Shown piece by piece: positions 44,826 to 54,069 of a DNA stretch of 64,000 nt. Source of the DNA: an uncultured Roseibium sp. (GTDB lineage Bacteria > Pseudomonadota > Alphaproteobacteria > Rhizobiales > Stappiaceae). The stretch spans positions 165,374 to 229,373 of the forward strand of contig NZ_CANLVF010000006.1 in the NCBI RefSeq assembly GCF_947494555.1, read 5' to 3'. Under the pieces are notes generated by a model. The model ran no database searches and was not told the origin of the DNA. It worked only from the letters and a program-made list of their open reading frames with translations. The stretch's first letter is position 1, and each line of letters begins with the position of its first letter. Position numbers and translations under genes: made by a program.

Positions 44826-45955
44826 GCACGTCCTCCGGCAATCGCGGCACCGTCGGCAAGAGCCTTCAGCTTGGCAAAGGCGATCTCCGGATCAACCGCG
44901 CCAAAGCCTGCAAAGGTGCCGAAGCCGCAATCCGATCCGGCAATCACGCGATCCGCACCAACAATTGGGATAAACCGGTCCAGACGCTGAGCAACCACTT
45001 CCGGGTGCTCGACGAAATTCGTGGTCGTATCAACAACACCCGGGACAAGAACCTTGTCGTCGGGAATTTCGGATTTGCGATCACGGAAGACCGTCCATTC
45101 ATGTGCGTGCCTGGGGTTGGACGTCTCGAACAGCACATAGCGGGCGCGTGCCGACATTAGCGTCGAAAACACCTTGTCCATGGAAATGTCGCAGACATGC
45201 GGGCCTTCGTAGTTCCCCCAGCAGATGTGAATGCGCACCTTTGCCGGATCGATGTTCTGAAGCGCATGATTCAGCGCATCGACATGGCTCGCTGCGATCT
45301 TCAGGAATTCATCATCCGAAAGATCGGTGAAGAGCATATGCCGTGACAGCGCGAGGTCCGGACAATCGAGCTGCAGGTTCAGTCCCGAAGCGACGATGGT
45401 CTCGTACTCATCCTTCATGACGTCCGCGAGCGCCTGCAGATAGGCTTCGCGGGACGGGTAATAATCATTCTGGAGAAAGAGCGAAATCACCCCGGGCGAG
45501 GCGGCATTCATGAAGCCGTGTTCCGCGCCATGTTCTGCCATCGCAAGTTTCAGATGGCGGATGTCCTTGATCAGCTCGCCCTGCCCTTTGGAGCGGACTT
45601 CACCAGTACACATCGGACGCGCGTATTGGGGCGTGCCACCGCTCTCCGCGATCCGTTTCAGGAAGCTCGGATACATTTTCAAGTCGGCGGGCGCATTGCG
45701 CGGACTGTCACCGGAAAAACCCGTGTAGCGGTCTTTCACATAAGTCGCGTAGGAGATTTTGGAGGTCTCTCCGTCGCTGACGATGGTAACGCCCGCTTCG
45801 ACCTGCTTGCGCACGGTTTCCGACACAGCAGCCGCCATGGCCGCATCAAAGGCTGCCTCGTCATAGTCTTCGCCTTTTTCCCGGGCAAAGATAAAGTCGA
45901 CGACTGCCTGTGTTCTCGGCAATGAGCCGACGTGGGTAACGTCAATCTTGCTCAT
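44822..45955 (-). CDS. MetE C-terminal-like zinc protein (cobalamin-independent methionine synthase family)
   Basis: 377 residues from ATG 45955 (GGGGAG before it). Only the catalytic half of MetE is represented: THVGSLPRT at the start, SDGETSKISY, the zinc ligands His-x-Cys in RIHICWGNYEG, Glu in VLFETSNPR and Cys in GSDCGFGTF. The homocysteine-binding N-terminal half is absent. Family members of this size in catabolic operons are mostly uncharacterised and may transfer methyl groups or use the zinc site for other thiol chemistry. Demethylation of the pathway substrate is a reasonable guess only. Confidence 0.87.
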   Translation of the reverse strand: MSKIDVTHVGSLPRTQAVVDFIFAREKGEDYDEAAFDAAMAAAVSETVRKQVEAGVTIVSDGETSKISYATYVKDRYTGFSGDSPRNAPADLKMYPSFLKRIAESGGTPQYARPMCTGEVRSKGQGELIKDIRHLKLAMAEHGAEHGFMNAASPGVISLFLQNDYYPSREAYLQALADVMKDEYETIVASGLNLQLDCPDLALSRHMLFTDLSDDEFLKIAASHVDALNHALQNIDPAKVRIHICWGNYEGPHVCDISMDKVFSTLMSARARYVLFETSNPRHAHEWTVFRDRKSEIPDDKVLVPGVVDTTTNFVEHPEVVAQRLDRFIPIVGADRVIAGSDCGFGTFAGFGAVDPEIAFAKLKALADGAAIAGGRA

Positions 45956-46077
45956 GATCTCCCCCAGTGTTTCTGGCAAATTCTTACGCCTTGCCTCTGA
46001 TTTGTTTCGAGCATCTGTGACCCGTCAACGCCTTGCAGGACGCGTGGAGCGCAAGCCGGGCCGGCCCTGCACTTTCA

Positions 46078-47043
46078 TCAAACGACCCAGGTCGGTCCTG
46101 CCGGATCATCGGTGTTCATGACACGATACAGACTGGCTTCGCCGCTCATGGATGGTACGAGGCTGTGTTCGAGGCCCGGTGGCACGGCTGCTGTGTCGCC
46201 CGGCGCAAGTGTCTTTTCGCCACCCGGCCAACTGAGTTTCCAATGACCACGCACCACCATCAGAATTTCATGACTGGCGAGGCTGTAGCTCGTTTCCGGG
46301 ATCGATCCGCGGGTCAGGAACTCGACCTCGAAACCCGGTTTGTCTTTCAGGAGCCCGGCTTCGCCGATTACCCGGCAGGGCGTTTTGGCGGAGAGTGCCG
46401 TCATGTCCCAGTAACGCGCAACATAGTCCCTGACGACGGCTTCATTGCCCGGTTCAGGGAAGGCCTGAAGCTGTTCGTCGGTCAAAAGCGGCATCGGCTT
46501 GATACCGTCCGGGAGCACCTGCCCTTTCTTGGTGTCGTAAAGTACACCGTTTTCGCCGAGAACAAGGCCATGATCGGCGGCGTCTTCAATGACCTGAGGC
46601 GCCCAGGTCACGCCGCCACCGGCATCGTCACCACCCAGGATCGCCATGATCATTCCGTAGTCGGTGCCGATGTTTTCAAAGCCTCTGAAGATGCCCGTCG
46701 GGATGTTGAAAATGTCGCCTTCTTCCAGAACAACTTCACCGGCCGATCCCCAACGCCCCCAGAAAAACCGCCAGCGGCCCTTCAGGACAAAGAACACCTC
46801 TGCTGTGGTGTGCGAATGCAGCGAGTTGCGGCATTTCGGGGGCTGGCCTGCCGCCCCGATATTGAAGCCCGGAGTTTCCTTGATATGCACGTGCTGGTCC
46901 GGACTTTCGGAGACCCCGCCTCCGATGATCGTGAAGTTTTCTTTCTGATCCGAGCCTGGCGTGTGGGCGTCGATGAATGCCGTGCGGCACGGTTTCAGAT
47001 CACCATAGCGCACGATCCGGCTTTCCATTTCTTGAGGGGTCAT
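46078..47043 (-). CDS. Bicupin protein
   Basis: About 321 residues from ATG 47043. Two cupin domains. The first (about 70-140) has metal ligands in LHSHTTAEVFFVLKG (His-x-His-x4-Glu) but the second-motif histidine is replaced (IPTGIFRGFEN). The second (about 230-310) has lost the HxH pair (SLASHEILMVVRG) yet keeps PPGLEHSL. This resembles gentisate-dioxygenase-like bicupins in size, but key residues differ, so oxygenase activity is uncertain; an isomerase or lyase is possible. Confidence 0.83.
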   Translation of the reverse strand: MTPQEMESRIVRYGDLKPCRTAFIDAHTPGSDQKENFTIIGGGVSESPDQHVHIKETPGFNIGAAGQPPKCRNSLHSHTTAEVFFVLKGRWRFFWGRWGSAGEVVLEEGDIFNIPTGIFRGFENIGTDYGMIMAILGGDDAGGGVTWAPQVIEDAADHGLVLGENGVLYDTKKGQVLPDGIKPMPLLTDEQLQAFPEPGNEAVVRDYVARYWDMTALSAKTPCRVIGEAGLLKDKPGFEVEFLTRGSIPETSYSLASHEILMVVRGHWKLSWPGGEKTLAPGDTAAVPPGLEHSLVPSMSGEASLYRVMNTDDPAGPTWVV

Positions 47044-47067
47044 AACCAACCTGCCTGTTTGCTCACA

Positions 47068-48036
47068 TCATCCAGTCTTCAACGCGATCTGTTTCCAGAT
47101 CGCCGTCTCATCAAAGAGAGCGTATTCACGTCTCAGCCCCCAGGGACCGAATTCGGCATGGCACGCACCCATGACGTAGACATCCGCCCCGGAGGGCTCC
47201 CCGAAGGCGCCCCAACCATCATGTTTGCCGGAGAGCGACCAGCGGATGGCCGCACGCGGCGGCATCAGTGGATCGTCGCGCCCGATCTGATGCTCAATCT
47301 TGAATTCGGCGGATGGAAAGCTGGACCGCAGTCCCATCCAGAACCTGTCGGCAGCCGCCCAGGAATAGCCGTTGACGAAACCGGGATAGGCAAGCTCACA
47401 CGCGCGGTCGTATTCCGCCTCGATCGCTGCCATGTCCGCATTCATGAGACGGCTCAGAATATCGGCGTATTTCGCGCCCCATTCACTGTCGTTGCCGTTT
47501 CCCTTGTAGGGGCCGGCCTTGTCGACCGCTGCGGTAAAGGGCCGGACGCAGTGTTCCGGTCCGCCCTCTCGCGCTATGAGATCGCGTGCATAGTCTTTCG
47601 GATCCCAGCCCATTTGCCGGACGATCGCGCCCTGGTCGCGGATCAGCCATTCGTCGTTGATCTGATTGTCGATCGCGTGGCAGTCCGCGATGATCCGGTA
47701 TTGCAGCTTCTTGCCGGTTGCCTTTCCGTAAACGCCGTCACCGAGATGGGTCGCGGTTGAGATAATACGATGGGAAGACAGCATGCCGTCCTCCGGTGTG
47801 CCGGACCAGATTACGTCTTCACCGAAAAGGGTCCTGTCGGGAAATTCCGACAGGGTCGCCATTGTCGCACCGATGACATCCTTGTTGCCGACAACGAGCG
47901 AGCCCGGCGACCGGACAATGATGTCGCTGGAATAGTAGTGATGCAGGGTCGCGATCTTGCGGTCTTCCCAGATCTCTTTCGTGATGCCGATTATGTAGTC
48001 CGGAAAATCCTTCCAGCGCGGGTCAAAGCCTTTCAT
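47068..48036 (-). CDS. SnoaL/NTF2-like protein, double domain (1)
   Basis: 322 residues, two NTF2-type cone folds. The first half includes HHYYSSDIIVRSPGSLVVGN and the second GYSWAAADRFWMGLRSSFP and ALFDETAIWKQIAL. No signal peptide. It belongs with the other SnoaL-like proteins at 49818, 52324 and 57652, all in this locus. SnoaL relatives catalyse cyclisation, isomerisation or hydration without cofactors. The start overlaps the lacI end by 14 bases. Confidence 0.75.
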   Translation of the reverse strand: MKGFDPRWKDFPDYIIGITKEIWEDRKIATLHHYYSSDIIVRSPGSLVVGNKDVIGATMATLSEFPDRTLFGEDVIWSGTPEDGMLSSHRIISTATHLGDGVYGKATGKKLQYRIIADCHAIDNQINDEWLIRDQGAIVRQMGWDPKDYARDLIAREGGPEHCVRPFTAAVDKAGPYKGNGNDSEWGAKYADILSRLMNADMAAIEAEYDRACELAYPGFVNGYSWAAADRFWMGLRSSFPSAEFKIEHQIGRDDPLMPPRAAIRWSLSGKHDGWGAFGEPSGADVYVMGACHAEFGPWGLRREYALFDETAIWKQIALKTG

Positions 48037-49054
48037 CGGGCCATCCTTCGGGTATGCGCGCGGAGCCGCGGATCATGAGCGGTCCGTCAATCTGTATTTT
48101 CTGAACGTCGTTGCTGCCCTCTTCGATCCAGCCAAGCAGCGTGGAGACAGTCGCTTCCACCATCCGGTTCGAGGGCTGCCGCAAGGTTGTCAGATCGTAA
48201 GCAGGCCATGAGGCAAGCGGCACATCATCGTAGCCGACCACGGACACGTCACCCGGAACGTCGAGTTTCAGTTCGAACCGCAGGACATCCATCACGGCAA
48301 ACGCCATGTGATCGTTTCCGACAAAGACCGCGTCGGGCCGTTCGTTTCCGGAGAAGATTTCACGCGTTGCGGCCGCGGCCGTCTCTCGGTTGTACATCCC
48401 ATCGATGCAGCGGGTGATATCAAGTCCTGCAGCGTTCAGCCCGGCCAGGAACCCCGACTGTCTGTCCCGGCCTGTCGACGAGCCCGACCAGCCAGCGATG
48501 TGAGCGATCCTGCGGTGGCCGCCGGCGACAAGAAATTCCGCGATCTTGCGGCCACCCTCAAAGTTGTTCGACGTGACCTGATTGAGCCGTTCGTCGTCCT
48601 GGCCACGGTTGAAAAGAACAACCGGCACCCCGGCTGCCGCGCAACGGGCAGCCAAAGCGTTGGACATGCCGACGGATGCGGTGATGATGCCGTCGACCTG
48701 ATAGTCCAGCAGTTCTCCCATCACCTTGTCGACACCCGCGTCATCGTTGGAAACCATGAAAACGAGAATGTGGTAGCCATGCGCCTGCAGCGCCGTGGAG
48801 AGTTTTTCGAGTGCGTCCGGGTAAAACTGGTTCTCAAGGTAGGCAACAACCAGCCCGATGATGCGCGACCGCCCCGTGATCAGCGAACGGGCCAGAACAT
48901 TGGGCCTGTATCCGAGTTCCTGGGCCGCCTTGAGCACTTTCTCGGCCATTTTGGGAGAGACCGAAGCCCCGGGCGTGAACACGCGGCTGACAGCGGACTG
49001 GCTGACACCGGCCCTTCTCGCAACATCAACGGACGTGACTTTCTCAGCGCGCAT
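48023..49054 (-). CDS. LacI-family transcriptional regulator of the SnoaL/HisD locus
   Basis: 343 residues from ATG 49054, which shares one base with the SDR stop (TAATG). N-terminal helix-turn-helix VDVARRAGVSQSAVSRVFTPG and hinge GYRPNVLARSLITGRSRIIG; effector domain with LVVAYLENQFYPDAL, AVFVGNDHMAFAVMDV and SVVGYDDVPLASWPAYDLTT. Embedded inside the operon it likely controls. Predicted to bind the TTGCAT-N4-ATGCAA palindromes at 52259, 57536 and 57591, hence autoregulation. Confidence 0.93.
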   Translation of the reverse strand: MRAEKVTSVDVARRAGVSQSAVSRVFTPGASVSPKMAEKVLKAAQELGYRPNVLARSLITGRSRIIGLVVAYLENQFYPDALEKLSTALQAHGYHILVFMVSNDDAGVDKVMGELLDYQVDGIITASVGMSNALAARCAAAGVPVVLFNRGQDDERLNQVTSNNFEGGRKIAEFLVAGGHRRIAHIAGWSGSSTGRDRQSGFLAGLNAAGLDITRCIDGMYNRETAAAATREIFSGNERPDAVFVGNDHMAFAVMDVLRFELKLDVPGDVSVVGYDDVPLASWPAYDLTTLRQPSNRMVEATVSTLLGWIEEGSNDVQKIQIDGPLMIRGSARIPEGWPDERL

Positions 49055-49821
49055 TAGTCGGCCGTCCAACCTCCGTCGACAATCAGTGACGTGCCGGTGA
49101 CCAGCGCAGACGCATCGCTTGCCAGATAGAGAACAGCACCCATGATATCTTCCACCGTGCCGGTACGGCCGAGTTTGATCTTTTCCTCGATCCACCTGAC
49201 CCGATCCGGGTTATCAAAGGTCGCTTCGGTAAGCGGCGTGCGGATGAACGTCGGGCAGATCGTGTTGACGCGGATCTGTTTCGGTCCGAACTCCAGCGCC
49301 ATTGCCTTGGTGAAGCCTTCGACAGCAAATTTCGAAGCGCAGTAGACCGCGCGGTCGATACCGCCGACATGTGCCATCTGCGAGCTCATGTTGATCAGCG
49401 ACCCCGGCTTTCCAGCCGCGATCAATCCCTTGGCTACGCATCGCGTTACGAAATAGGCACCCCGTAGATTGACGTTCATGACCGCATCGAAGTCTTCCGG
49501 CGTAGTCTCGACGGCCGGAGAATGGCGTGCAAGGCCAGCGCTGTTGACCAGGACATCGAACGGCCCGTGTCTGTCGACGCTAACTTCGACCTCCATAACG
49601 TCGGCAATGTCGAGCTGAAGCGCAGATGCCTTCCATCCCTTTGCCGTCATGGCGTTGACGGCTTCTGCGAGTTTTTCAGTGCGGCGAGCAGCCAGCACGA
49701 CGTCTCCGCCTGCTTCAGCAAGCGCTGAAGCGCAGGCAAGGCCGATGCCTGAAGAAGCACCGGCAACAAGAACCTTCTTGCCGGCAAGAGAAAAACTCGG
49801 GGTGGAAGGCAGGTCGATCAT
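49054..49821 (-). CDS. Short-chain dehydrogenase/reductase
   Basis: 255 residues of classical SDR type: cofactor motif VAGASSGIGLACASAL, NSAGLARHSP (NNAG position), catalytic Ser in INMSSQMAHVGG and Tyr/Lys in YCASKFAVEGF, C-terminal VTGTSLIVDGGWTAD. Oxidises or reduces a hydroxy/keto group with NAD(P). Overlaps both neighbouring genes by a few bases. Confidence 0.93.
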   Translation of the reverse strand: MIDLPSTPSFSLAGKKVLVAGASSGIGLACASALAEAGGDVVLAARRTEKLAEAVNAMTAKGWKASALQLDIADVMEVEVSVDRHGPFDVLVNSAGLARHSPAVETTPEDFDAVMNVNLRGAYFVTRCVAKGLIAAGKPGSLINMSSQMAHVGGIDRAVYCASKFAVEGFTKAMALEFGPKQIRVNTICPTFIRTPLTEATFDNPDRVRWIEEKIKLGRTGTVEDIMGAVLYLASDASALVTGTSLIVDGGWTAD

Positions 49822-50867
49822 TGCAGAGCAACTCCGGTTTCAAGGTCAAAGCCAGCGCGGGCCTTGTTGAAATCCCGAAGTCTGCCGAAAACGTCAACAC
49901 CCAACTGGTCATAGGCATCCAGAAGGTCGACCAGTACCCAGTTTTCCCTGATCAAGCCGTTTTCAAGCCGCCAGAAATCGAGGCTGCGCATGGTAATACG
50001 CTTGCCGTTTGGCGCGATCCCCATCCAGCCGTCGTGGCTGACGGTCTGGATCATGTTCGGCCAGCCGGTGACCGCCGCATATTCACGGTCGCCGAAGAAA
50101 TGATAGGTGATTTCGTCGACATACTGTCCGCGATCCGGCATGCCGTTCAGGAACGGGATCTGATGCCACTTGCGGAAGCCCTTGATGCCACGGCCCGTAC
50201 CGATACCGGACGGGCCGTACCAGCTCATGCGGGGGTGCCAGAAGCGCGGCATTTCCATCACTTCCGGACCGCCCTGCGAAGGGTGCTTTTTCAGGTATTC
50301 CAGCATGTCGATGATATGCTGGCAGGTGCGCTGACCTGCTTCGGCGTCATAAGGTCCGGGTACGATGCCGTCCTCCGTCGCCGGACCCGGCACATGCCAT
50401 TCGCGCCCGAGACTTGGGGCCATCGGCCACGCGGCCGCCTGCATCATAACTTCGGGAATATCCCAGATCGCCTGAAACTCCACGACCTTGTCCTCCACGA
50501 AGCGATAGAACTCGTGAAAGCGCATTGCGAACTGATGGCCTGTCGCCGGAATATCAAGCCACGGCTTTTCGAACGATCCTGTGTAGTAACCACCACAGCC
50601 GACCCAGTCGTCGCCTTCGGGTGTCGGGCCGGCCATCACGATCGTATCGCGGCGCTCCAAATCCGGGATTGCCTTCAAAAGCGGCCTGAAAGCCTTGTCG
50701 TAAAAAGCATCGGGACCGACCGTGTCTCCAAACGGGTGGCACAGCCTGAAGGTGGCATCTGGTGCACACAGACCCTCGAGGGTCTTGCGAACCACGGCTT
50801 CCTCGAAATCGTACATTGCGGCCCGTAATGGGGCGATCAATGCCTTATGGGCCGTGTGCTTATCCAT
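49818..50867 (-). CDS. SnoaL/NTF2-like protein, double domain (2)
   Basis: 349 residues from ATG 50867, three bases after the HisD-like stop; the frame extends to 50981 within that gene. Two NTF2-like domains. PGPATEDGIVPG, MSWYGPSGIGTG and LDFWRLENGLIRENWVLVDLLD match the protein at 57652 (PGPATHDGVLP, MLWYGPGGIGS, MDFYRCAGGKIMENWVLLDYLD), so these are paralogues. Probably a cofactor-free isomerase, cyclase or hydratase acting in the pathway; specific reaction unknown. Confidence 0.8.
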   Translation of the reverse strand: MDKHTAHKALIAPLRAAMYDFEEAVVRKTLEGLCAPDATFRLCHPFGDTVGPDAFYDKAFRPLLKAIPDLERRDTIVMAGPTPEGDDWVGCGGYYTGSFEKPWLDIPATGHQFAMRFHEFYRFVEDKVVEFQAIWDIPEVMMQAAAWPMAPSLGREWHVPGPATEDGIVPGPYDAEAGQRTCQHIIDMLEYLKKHPSQGGPEVMEMPRFWHPRMSWYGPSGIGTGRGIKGFRKWHQIPFLNGMPDRGQYVDEITYHFFGDREYAAVTGWPNMIQTVSHDGWMGIAPNGKRITMRSLDFWRLENGLIRENWVLVDLLDAYDQLGVDVFGRLRDFNKARAGFDLETGVALQ

Positions 50868-50869
50868 TT

Positions 50870-52180
50870 CTACTCGGCAGCCTCTCCGTAAGGCACGTTT
50901 CCGCCGCCATATCTGCGGACGCGGACATTTGCCTGTTCCGCGTGGCCGACAAAGCCCTCCAGCATGCACAGGCGCGAGCAATAAGCGCCAATCTCGGCAG
51001 CTGCGTCATCCGTGAGGACTTTCTGGTAGGAATGCGTTTTCAGGAACTTGCCGACCCAAAGTCCGCCCGTGTAGCGTCCGGCCTTTTTCGTCGGCAGCGT
51101 ATGGTTCGTACCGATCACCTTGTCGCCGTTGGCAACGTTGGTTCTGGCTCCCAGGAACAACGCGCCATAACAGGTCATGTTATCCAGGAACCAGTCGTCC
51201 CGGTCGGTCATCACCTGCACGTGCTCCGAGGCGATGTCATCGGCAACGGCGAGCATCTCGTCATAGGTGTCGCACAGGATCACTTCGCCATAGTCCTCCC
51301 AGGATTTCGACGCGGTGTCAGCCGTTGGCAGGATCTTCAAAAGCCGGTCGATTTCAGAGAGTGTCTCGGTGGCGAGCTTACGCGAATTGGTGACCAGAAC
51401 CGCCGGCGAGTTGTAGCCATGCTCTGCCTGGCCGAGCAGGTCGGTCGCGCACATTTCCGCATCGACCGTTTCGTCTGCAATCACCATCGTCTCGGTCGGA
51501 CCTGCAAAGAGATCGATGCCGACACGCCCGAAGAGCTGGCGCTTGGCTTCGGCAACGAAGGCATTGCCTGGGCCGACGAGCATGTGGACCGGGTCGATGG
51601 TCTCCGTTCCTATCGCCATGGCGCCGACGGCCTGGATGCCGCCGAGGACATAAATCTCATGCGCGCCGCCAAGATGCATTGCGGCGATCACCGCCGGGTT
51701 AGGTGCACCCTTGAAGGGCGGCGTTGCGGCAATGATGCGCGGCACCTCGGCAACGGATGCTGTCGCGACCGACATATGCGCCGAGGCAACCATTGGAAAC
51801 TTGCCGCCCGGCACATAACAGCCGACCGACTGCACGGGTATGTTCTTGTGTCCAAGAATGACGCCTGGCATCGTTTCGACTTCGATGTCCAGCATCGATG
51901 CACGCTGCGCTTCGGCGAACTTGCGCACCTGTTCCTGAGCGAATTTGATGTCTTCCATGTCCCGTTGCGAGACCTGGTTCATCAGGGCGTCGATTTCCGA
52001 GGCGCTCAACCGGAAAGAGGCCGGCGAATAGTTATCGAATTTCTCCGAAAGTTCGCGAACCGCGGCATCGCCGCGTGCCTCGATCTCCTTGAGCGTTCCC
52101 TCCACGATGGAGCGAACCTTGGCATCGTCTTCGGAGCGTTCGGATTCCGGCTTCCCGCGCTTCAGATACTCAATGGCCAT
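50870..52180 (-). CDS. Histidinol-dehydrogenase-family alcohol dehydrogenase (HpsN-like)
   Basis: 436 residues. The zinc and catalytic residues of the HisD fold are kept: Gln/His in [17 protein letters not shown], Glu-His in [11 protein letters not shown], Asp in [17 protein letters not shown] and C-terminal His in [11 protein letters not shown]. The subgroup ([25 protein letters not shown]) resembles HpsN, the sulfopropanediol dehydrogenase, rather than biosynthetic HisD, and no his genes are near. It would perform two-step NAD oxidation of a primary alcohol to an acid. Substrate in this locus unknown. A LacI-type operator lies 79 bases before the start. Confidence 0.88.
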   Translation of the reverse strand: MAIEYLKRGKPESERSEDDAKVRSIVEGTLKEIEARGDAAVRELSEKFDNYSPASFRLSASEIDALMNQVSQRDMEDIKFAQEQVRKFAEAQRASMLDIEVETMPGVILGHKNIPVQSVGCYVPGGKFPMVASAHMSVATASVAEVPRIIAATPPFKGAPNPAVIAAMHLGGAHEIYVLGGIQAVGAMAIGTETIDPVHMLVGPGNAFVAEAKRQLFGRVGIDLFAGPTETMVIADETVDAEMCATDLLGQAEHGYNSPAVLVTNSRKLATETLSEIDRLLKILPTADTASKSWEDYGEVILCDTYDEMLAVADDIASEHVQVMTDRDDWFLDNMTCYGALFLGARTNVANGDKVIGTNHTLPTKKAGRYTGGLWVGKFLKTHSYQKVLTDDAAAEIGAYCSRLCMLEGFVGHAEQANVRVRRYGGGNVPYGEAAE

Positions 52181-52258
52181 GTTTCATCCCTTTCACGGCG
52201 CGAGCGGAAAATCTTTTGCGGATCTCAAACGCCACGCACCTTATCGTTTTCCTTCAGT

Positions 52259-52274
52259 TTGCATACGTATGCAG
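52259..52274. promoter_or_regulatory. LacI-type operator C (TTGCATACGTATGCAG)
   Basis: Contains a perfect 14-base palindrome TGCATACGTATGCA and fits TTGCAT-N4-ATGCAA with one mismatch. Located between the single-domain SnoaL gene and the HisD-like gene, so the downstream genes including lacI have their own regulated promoter. Confidence 0.8.
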
Positions 52275-52323
52275 AAAGTTCAAGTGACCTTCTGCGAAAC
52301 ATGGAAAACTACTTGGTTTTCCC

Positions 52324-52860
52324 TCACGCAGCTTTTTCTGGCGTAGGCGGGACGCGCTCGCCGCGGTCGAAGGCTTCCCAGCCCTGACCGTCAAAAACGT
52401 CCTTGCCGAGCTGGGCCAGAACATGAGGGAAGTCGACCATCACCCAGTTATCCACGATCTTGCCGTCGACCACCTTCCAGAAATCCATGTAACGGATCTC
52501 GACCCGCTTGCCCGTCGGCGCGAGCCCCATGAACTCTCCGGAATGAGTCGCTTCCTGGCGCCCGAATGCGGCAGCCCATTCACCCATGTAGAGCCGCGCC
52601 TCATCAACGCAGACCTTGTCCGAAAAGGCTGCCTGAAACGGTTTTTGCCAGTTGTCCTGAAATTCCTTGAGACCGGTTTTGGTTCCGCACCCGGTATTCC
52701 CCAGCCAACGGAAACCTGAAGAAAAGAACTCTCCGATGTCTGCGATCCGGTGGTCGTTGAGACCATCGACCATGCCTTCGATGACGCGGCGGGTTTCCTC
52801 CGTCTTGCTCATATCCGTGTCGCGGCTCAATGCCGCCTGTTCGGGACGGGATCCCTTCAT
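52324..52860 (-). CDS. SnoaL/NTF2-like protein, single domain
   Basis: 178 residues, one NTF2-like fold: VIEGMVDGLNDHRIADIGEFFS, EFMGLAPTGKRVEIRYMDFWKVVDGKIVDNWVMVDFP. The end resembles the second domain of the double-domain paralogues. ATG 52860 has AGGTGA before it; ATG 52812 is also possible and would trim a non-conserved leader. Follows the ABC permease by 42 bases. Confidence 0.8.
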   Translation of the reverse strand: MKGSRPEQAALSRDTDMSKTEETRRVIEGMVDGLNDHRIADIGEFFSSGFRWLGNTGCGTKTGLKEFQDNWQKPFQAAFSDKVCVDEARLYMGEWAAAFGRQEATHSGEFMGLAPTGKRVEIRYMDFWKVVDGKIVDNWVMVDFPHVLAQLGKDVFDGQGWEAFDRGERVPPTPEKAA

Positions 52861-52902
52861 GTTTCACCTGTGACTGTAGTGCCTGTTTGAATACTGCATG
52901 AC

Positions 52903-54069
52903 CTATCCCTTCACGGCTCCGGCTGTTAGGCCCGAAACGATCTGGCGCTGGAAAATCATGATCAGCAAGAAAAGCGGTGCGATGATAGACACCGCCGCAG
53001 CCACGGCTTCAACCTGATCCGTCGTGGTCGTTTCACGATTGAAGTAGCCGGCAATGGCCGGAACCATGGTCTGGTTCTGCGCGTCCAAGAGGAGCGAACA
53101 GACCAGATAGTCGTTATAGGCGAGCAGGAAGCTGAAGAGGCCTGTCGTGATTACGCCCGGCCACATCACCGGCATGATCACCCAGCGGAATGCCTGGAAG
53201 TGGGTGCATCCGTCCACGCGCGCCGCTTCGTCCAGCTCGTTCGGGATGTTCTGGAAGAACGACCGCAGCATCCAGATCGTGAAGGGCTGGTTGATCGACA
53301 CCAGGACCGCGATCACCGCCCAGGGTTTGCCATAAAGGGTCGGCGCTGCATCGCCCAGGAGCGGGCGCAGGATTTCGGCCGAATTGATGAAGGGCGGCAG
53401 ATAACCGGCGACGAGGACGGAATGCGGCAGCGCGCGGAAGACCAGCGCGATAATGAGGATCCAGAAGGCTATGACCGATCCGGTCGATCCCGACCTTGCC
53501 AGGCCGTAACCGGCAAGGGTTCCGACCGTCAAGGAGACCGTCACCACACCAACCGTGACAATCAGCGAATTGGTGAAGTTCTCGTAGAAAGCGTTTTCGA
53601 CCCATACGGCCTGATAGTGTTCTGTGGTCAGGCCGAGGATCGGTTTGCCAAACGGGCCGAGCACCGAATTGACCACACCCAGAACCGGCGGAAGGATTCC
53701 CGCGAACACAATCAGGAAGCCGATTGCAAACACGAGCGCGCCGATTATCCAGCCCGGGACGAGCAGATGGGGCGGCGTGTACTTGCTGACCATTTTCGGA
53801 AGAAGCGTCATGGCCAGGTGGATCGTGTACCAGAGAAACGCAATTCCGACGATGATGCTGACAATCGACAGGCCGCGGCCGGTCGCAACGGTTTCGGGTC
53901 CGAAAATCACGCTGAGAGGGTTCGAGGAAAAGGCGTCGATCGGGTCCTTGAAGCTCATGACCGCGATCCAGAAGATCGGGAAAGCAGCAATCAGGCACCA
54001 GAACGCCAGGAAACCGGCCGAGGACAGTTGCAGCGCCATGGGCTGCTGCATGGATTTTGGCAGGCTCAT
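52903..54069 (-). CDS. Carbohydrate-type ABC transporter permease 2
   Basis: 388 residues, longer than the usual 280 because of extra sequence between the first and second helices (FLWYTIHLAMTL and LLVPGWIIGALVFAIGF add two helices). EAA loop DEAARVDGCTHFQAFRWVIMP; terminal IVSGLTAGAVKG. CUT1-type inner-membrane permease. ATGA overlap with the other permease. Hydrophobic insert suggests a subfamily with seven to eight helices. Confidence 0.9.
   Translation of the reverse strand: MSLPKSMQQPMALQLSSAGFLAFWCLIAAFPIFWIAVMSFKDPIDAFSSNPLSVIFGPETVATGRGLSIVSIIVGIAFLWYTIHLAMTLLPKMVSKYTPPHLLVPGWIIGALVFAIGFLIVFAGILPPVLGVVNSVLGPFGKPILGLTTEHYQAVWVENAFYENFTNSLIVTVGVVTVSLTVGTLAGYGLARSGSTGSVIAFWILIIALVFRALPHSVLVAGYLPPFINSAEILRPLLGDAAPTLYGKPWAVIAVLVSINQPFTIWMLRSFFQNIPNELDEAARVDGCTHFQAFRWVIMPVMWPGVITTGLFSFLLAYNDYLVCSLLLDAQNQTMVPAIAGYFNRETTTTDQVEAVAAAVSIIAPLFLLIMIFQRQIVSGLTAGAVKG

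Noticed and set aside
46033-47760. 575-codon forward frame across the bicupin and SnoaL genes
   Set aside because: Spans two well-supported reverse genes and shows no conserved domain or ribosome site.
50870-52180. Biosynthetic histidinol dehydrogenase
   Set aside because: No other histidine genes nearby and subgroup motifs resemble catabolic HpsN-type alcohol dehydrogenases.
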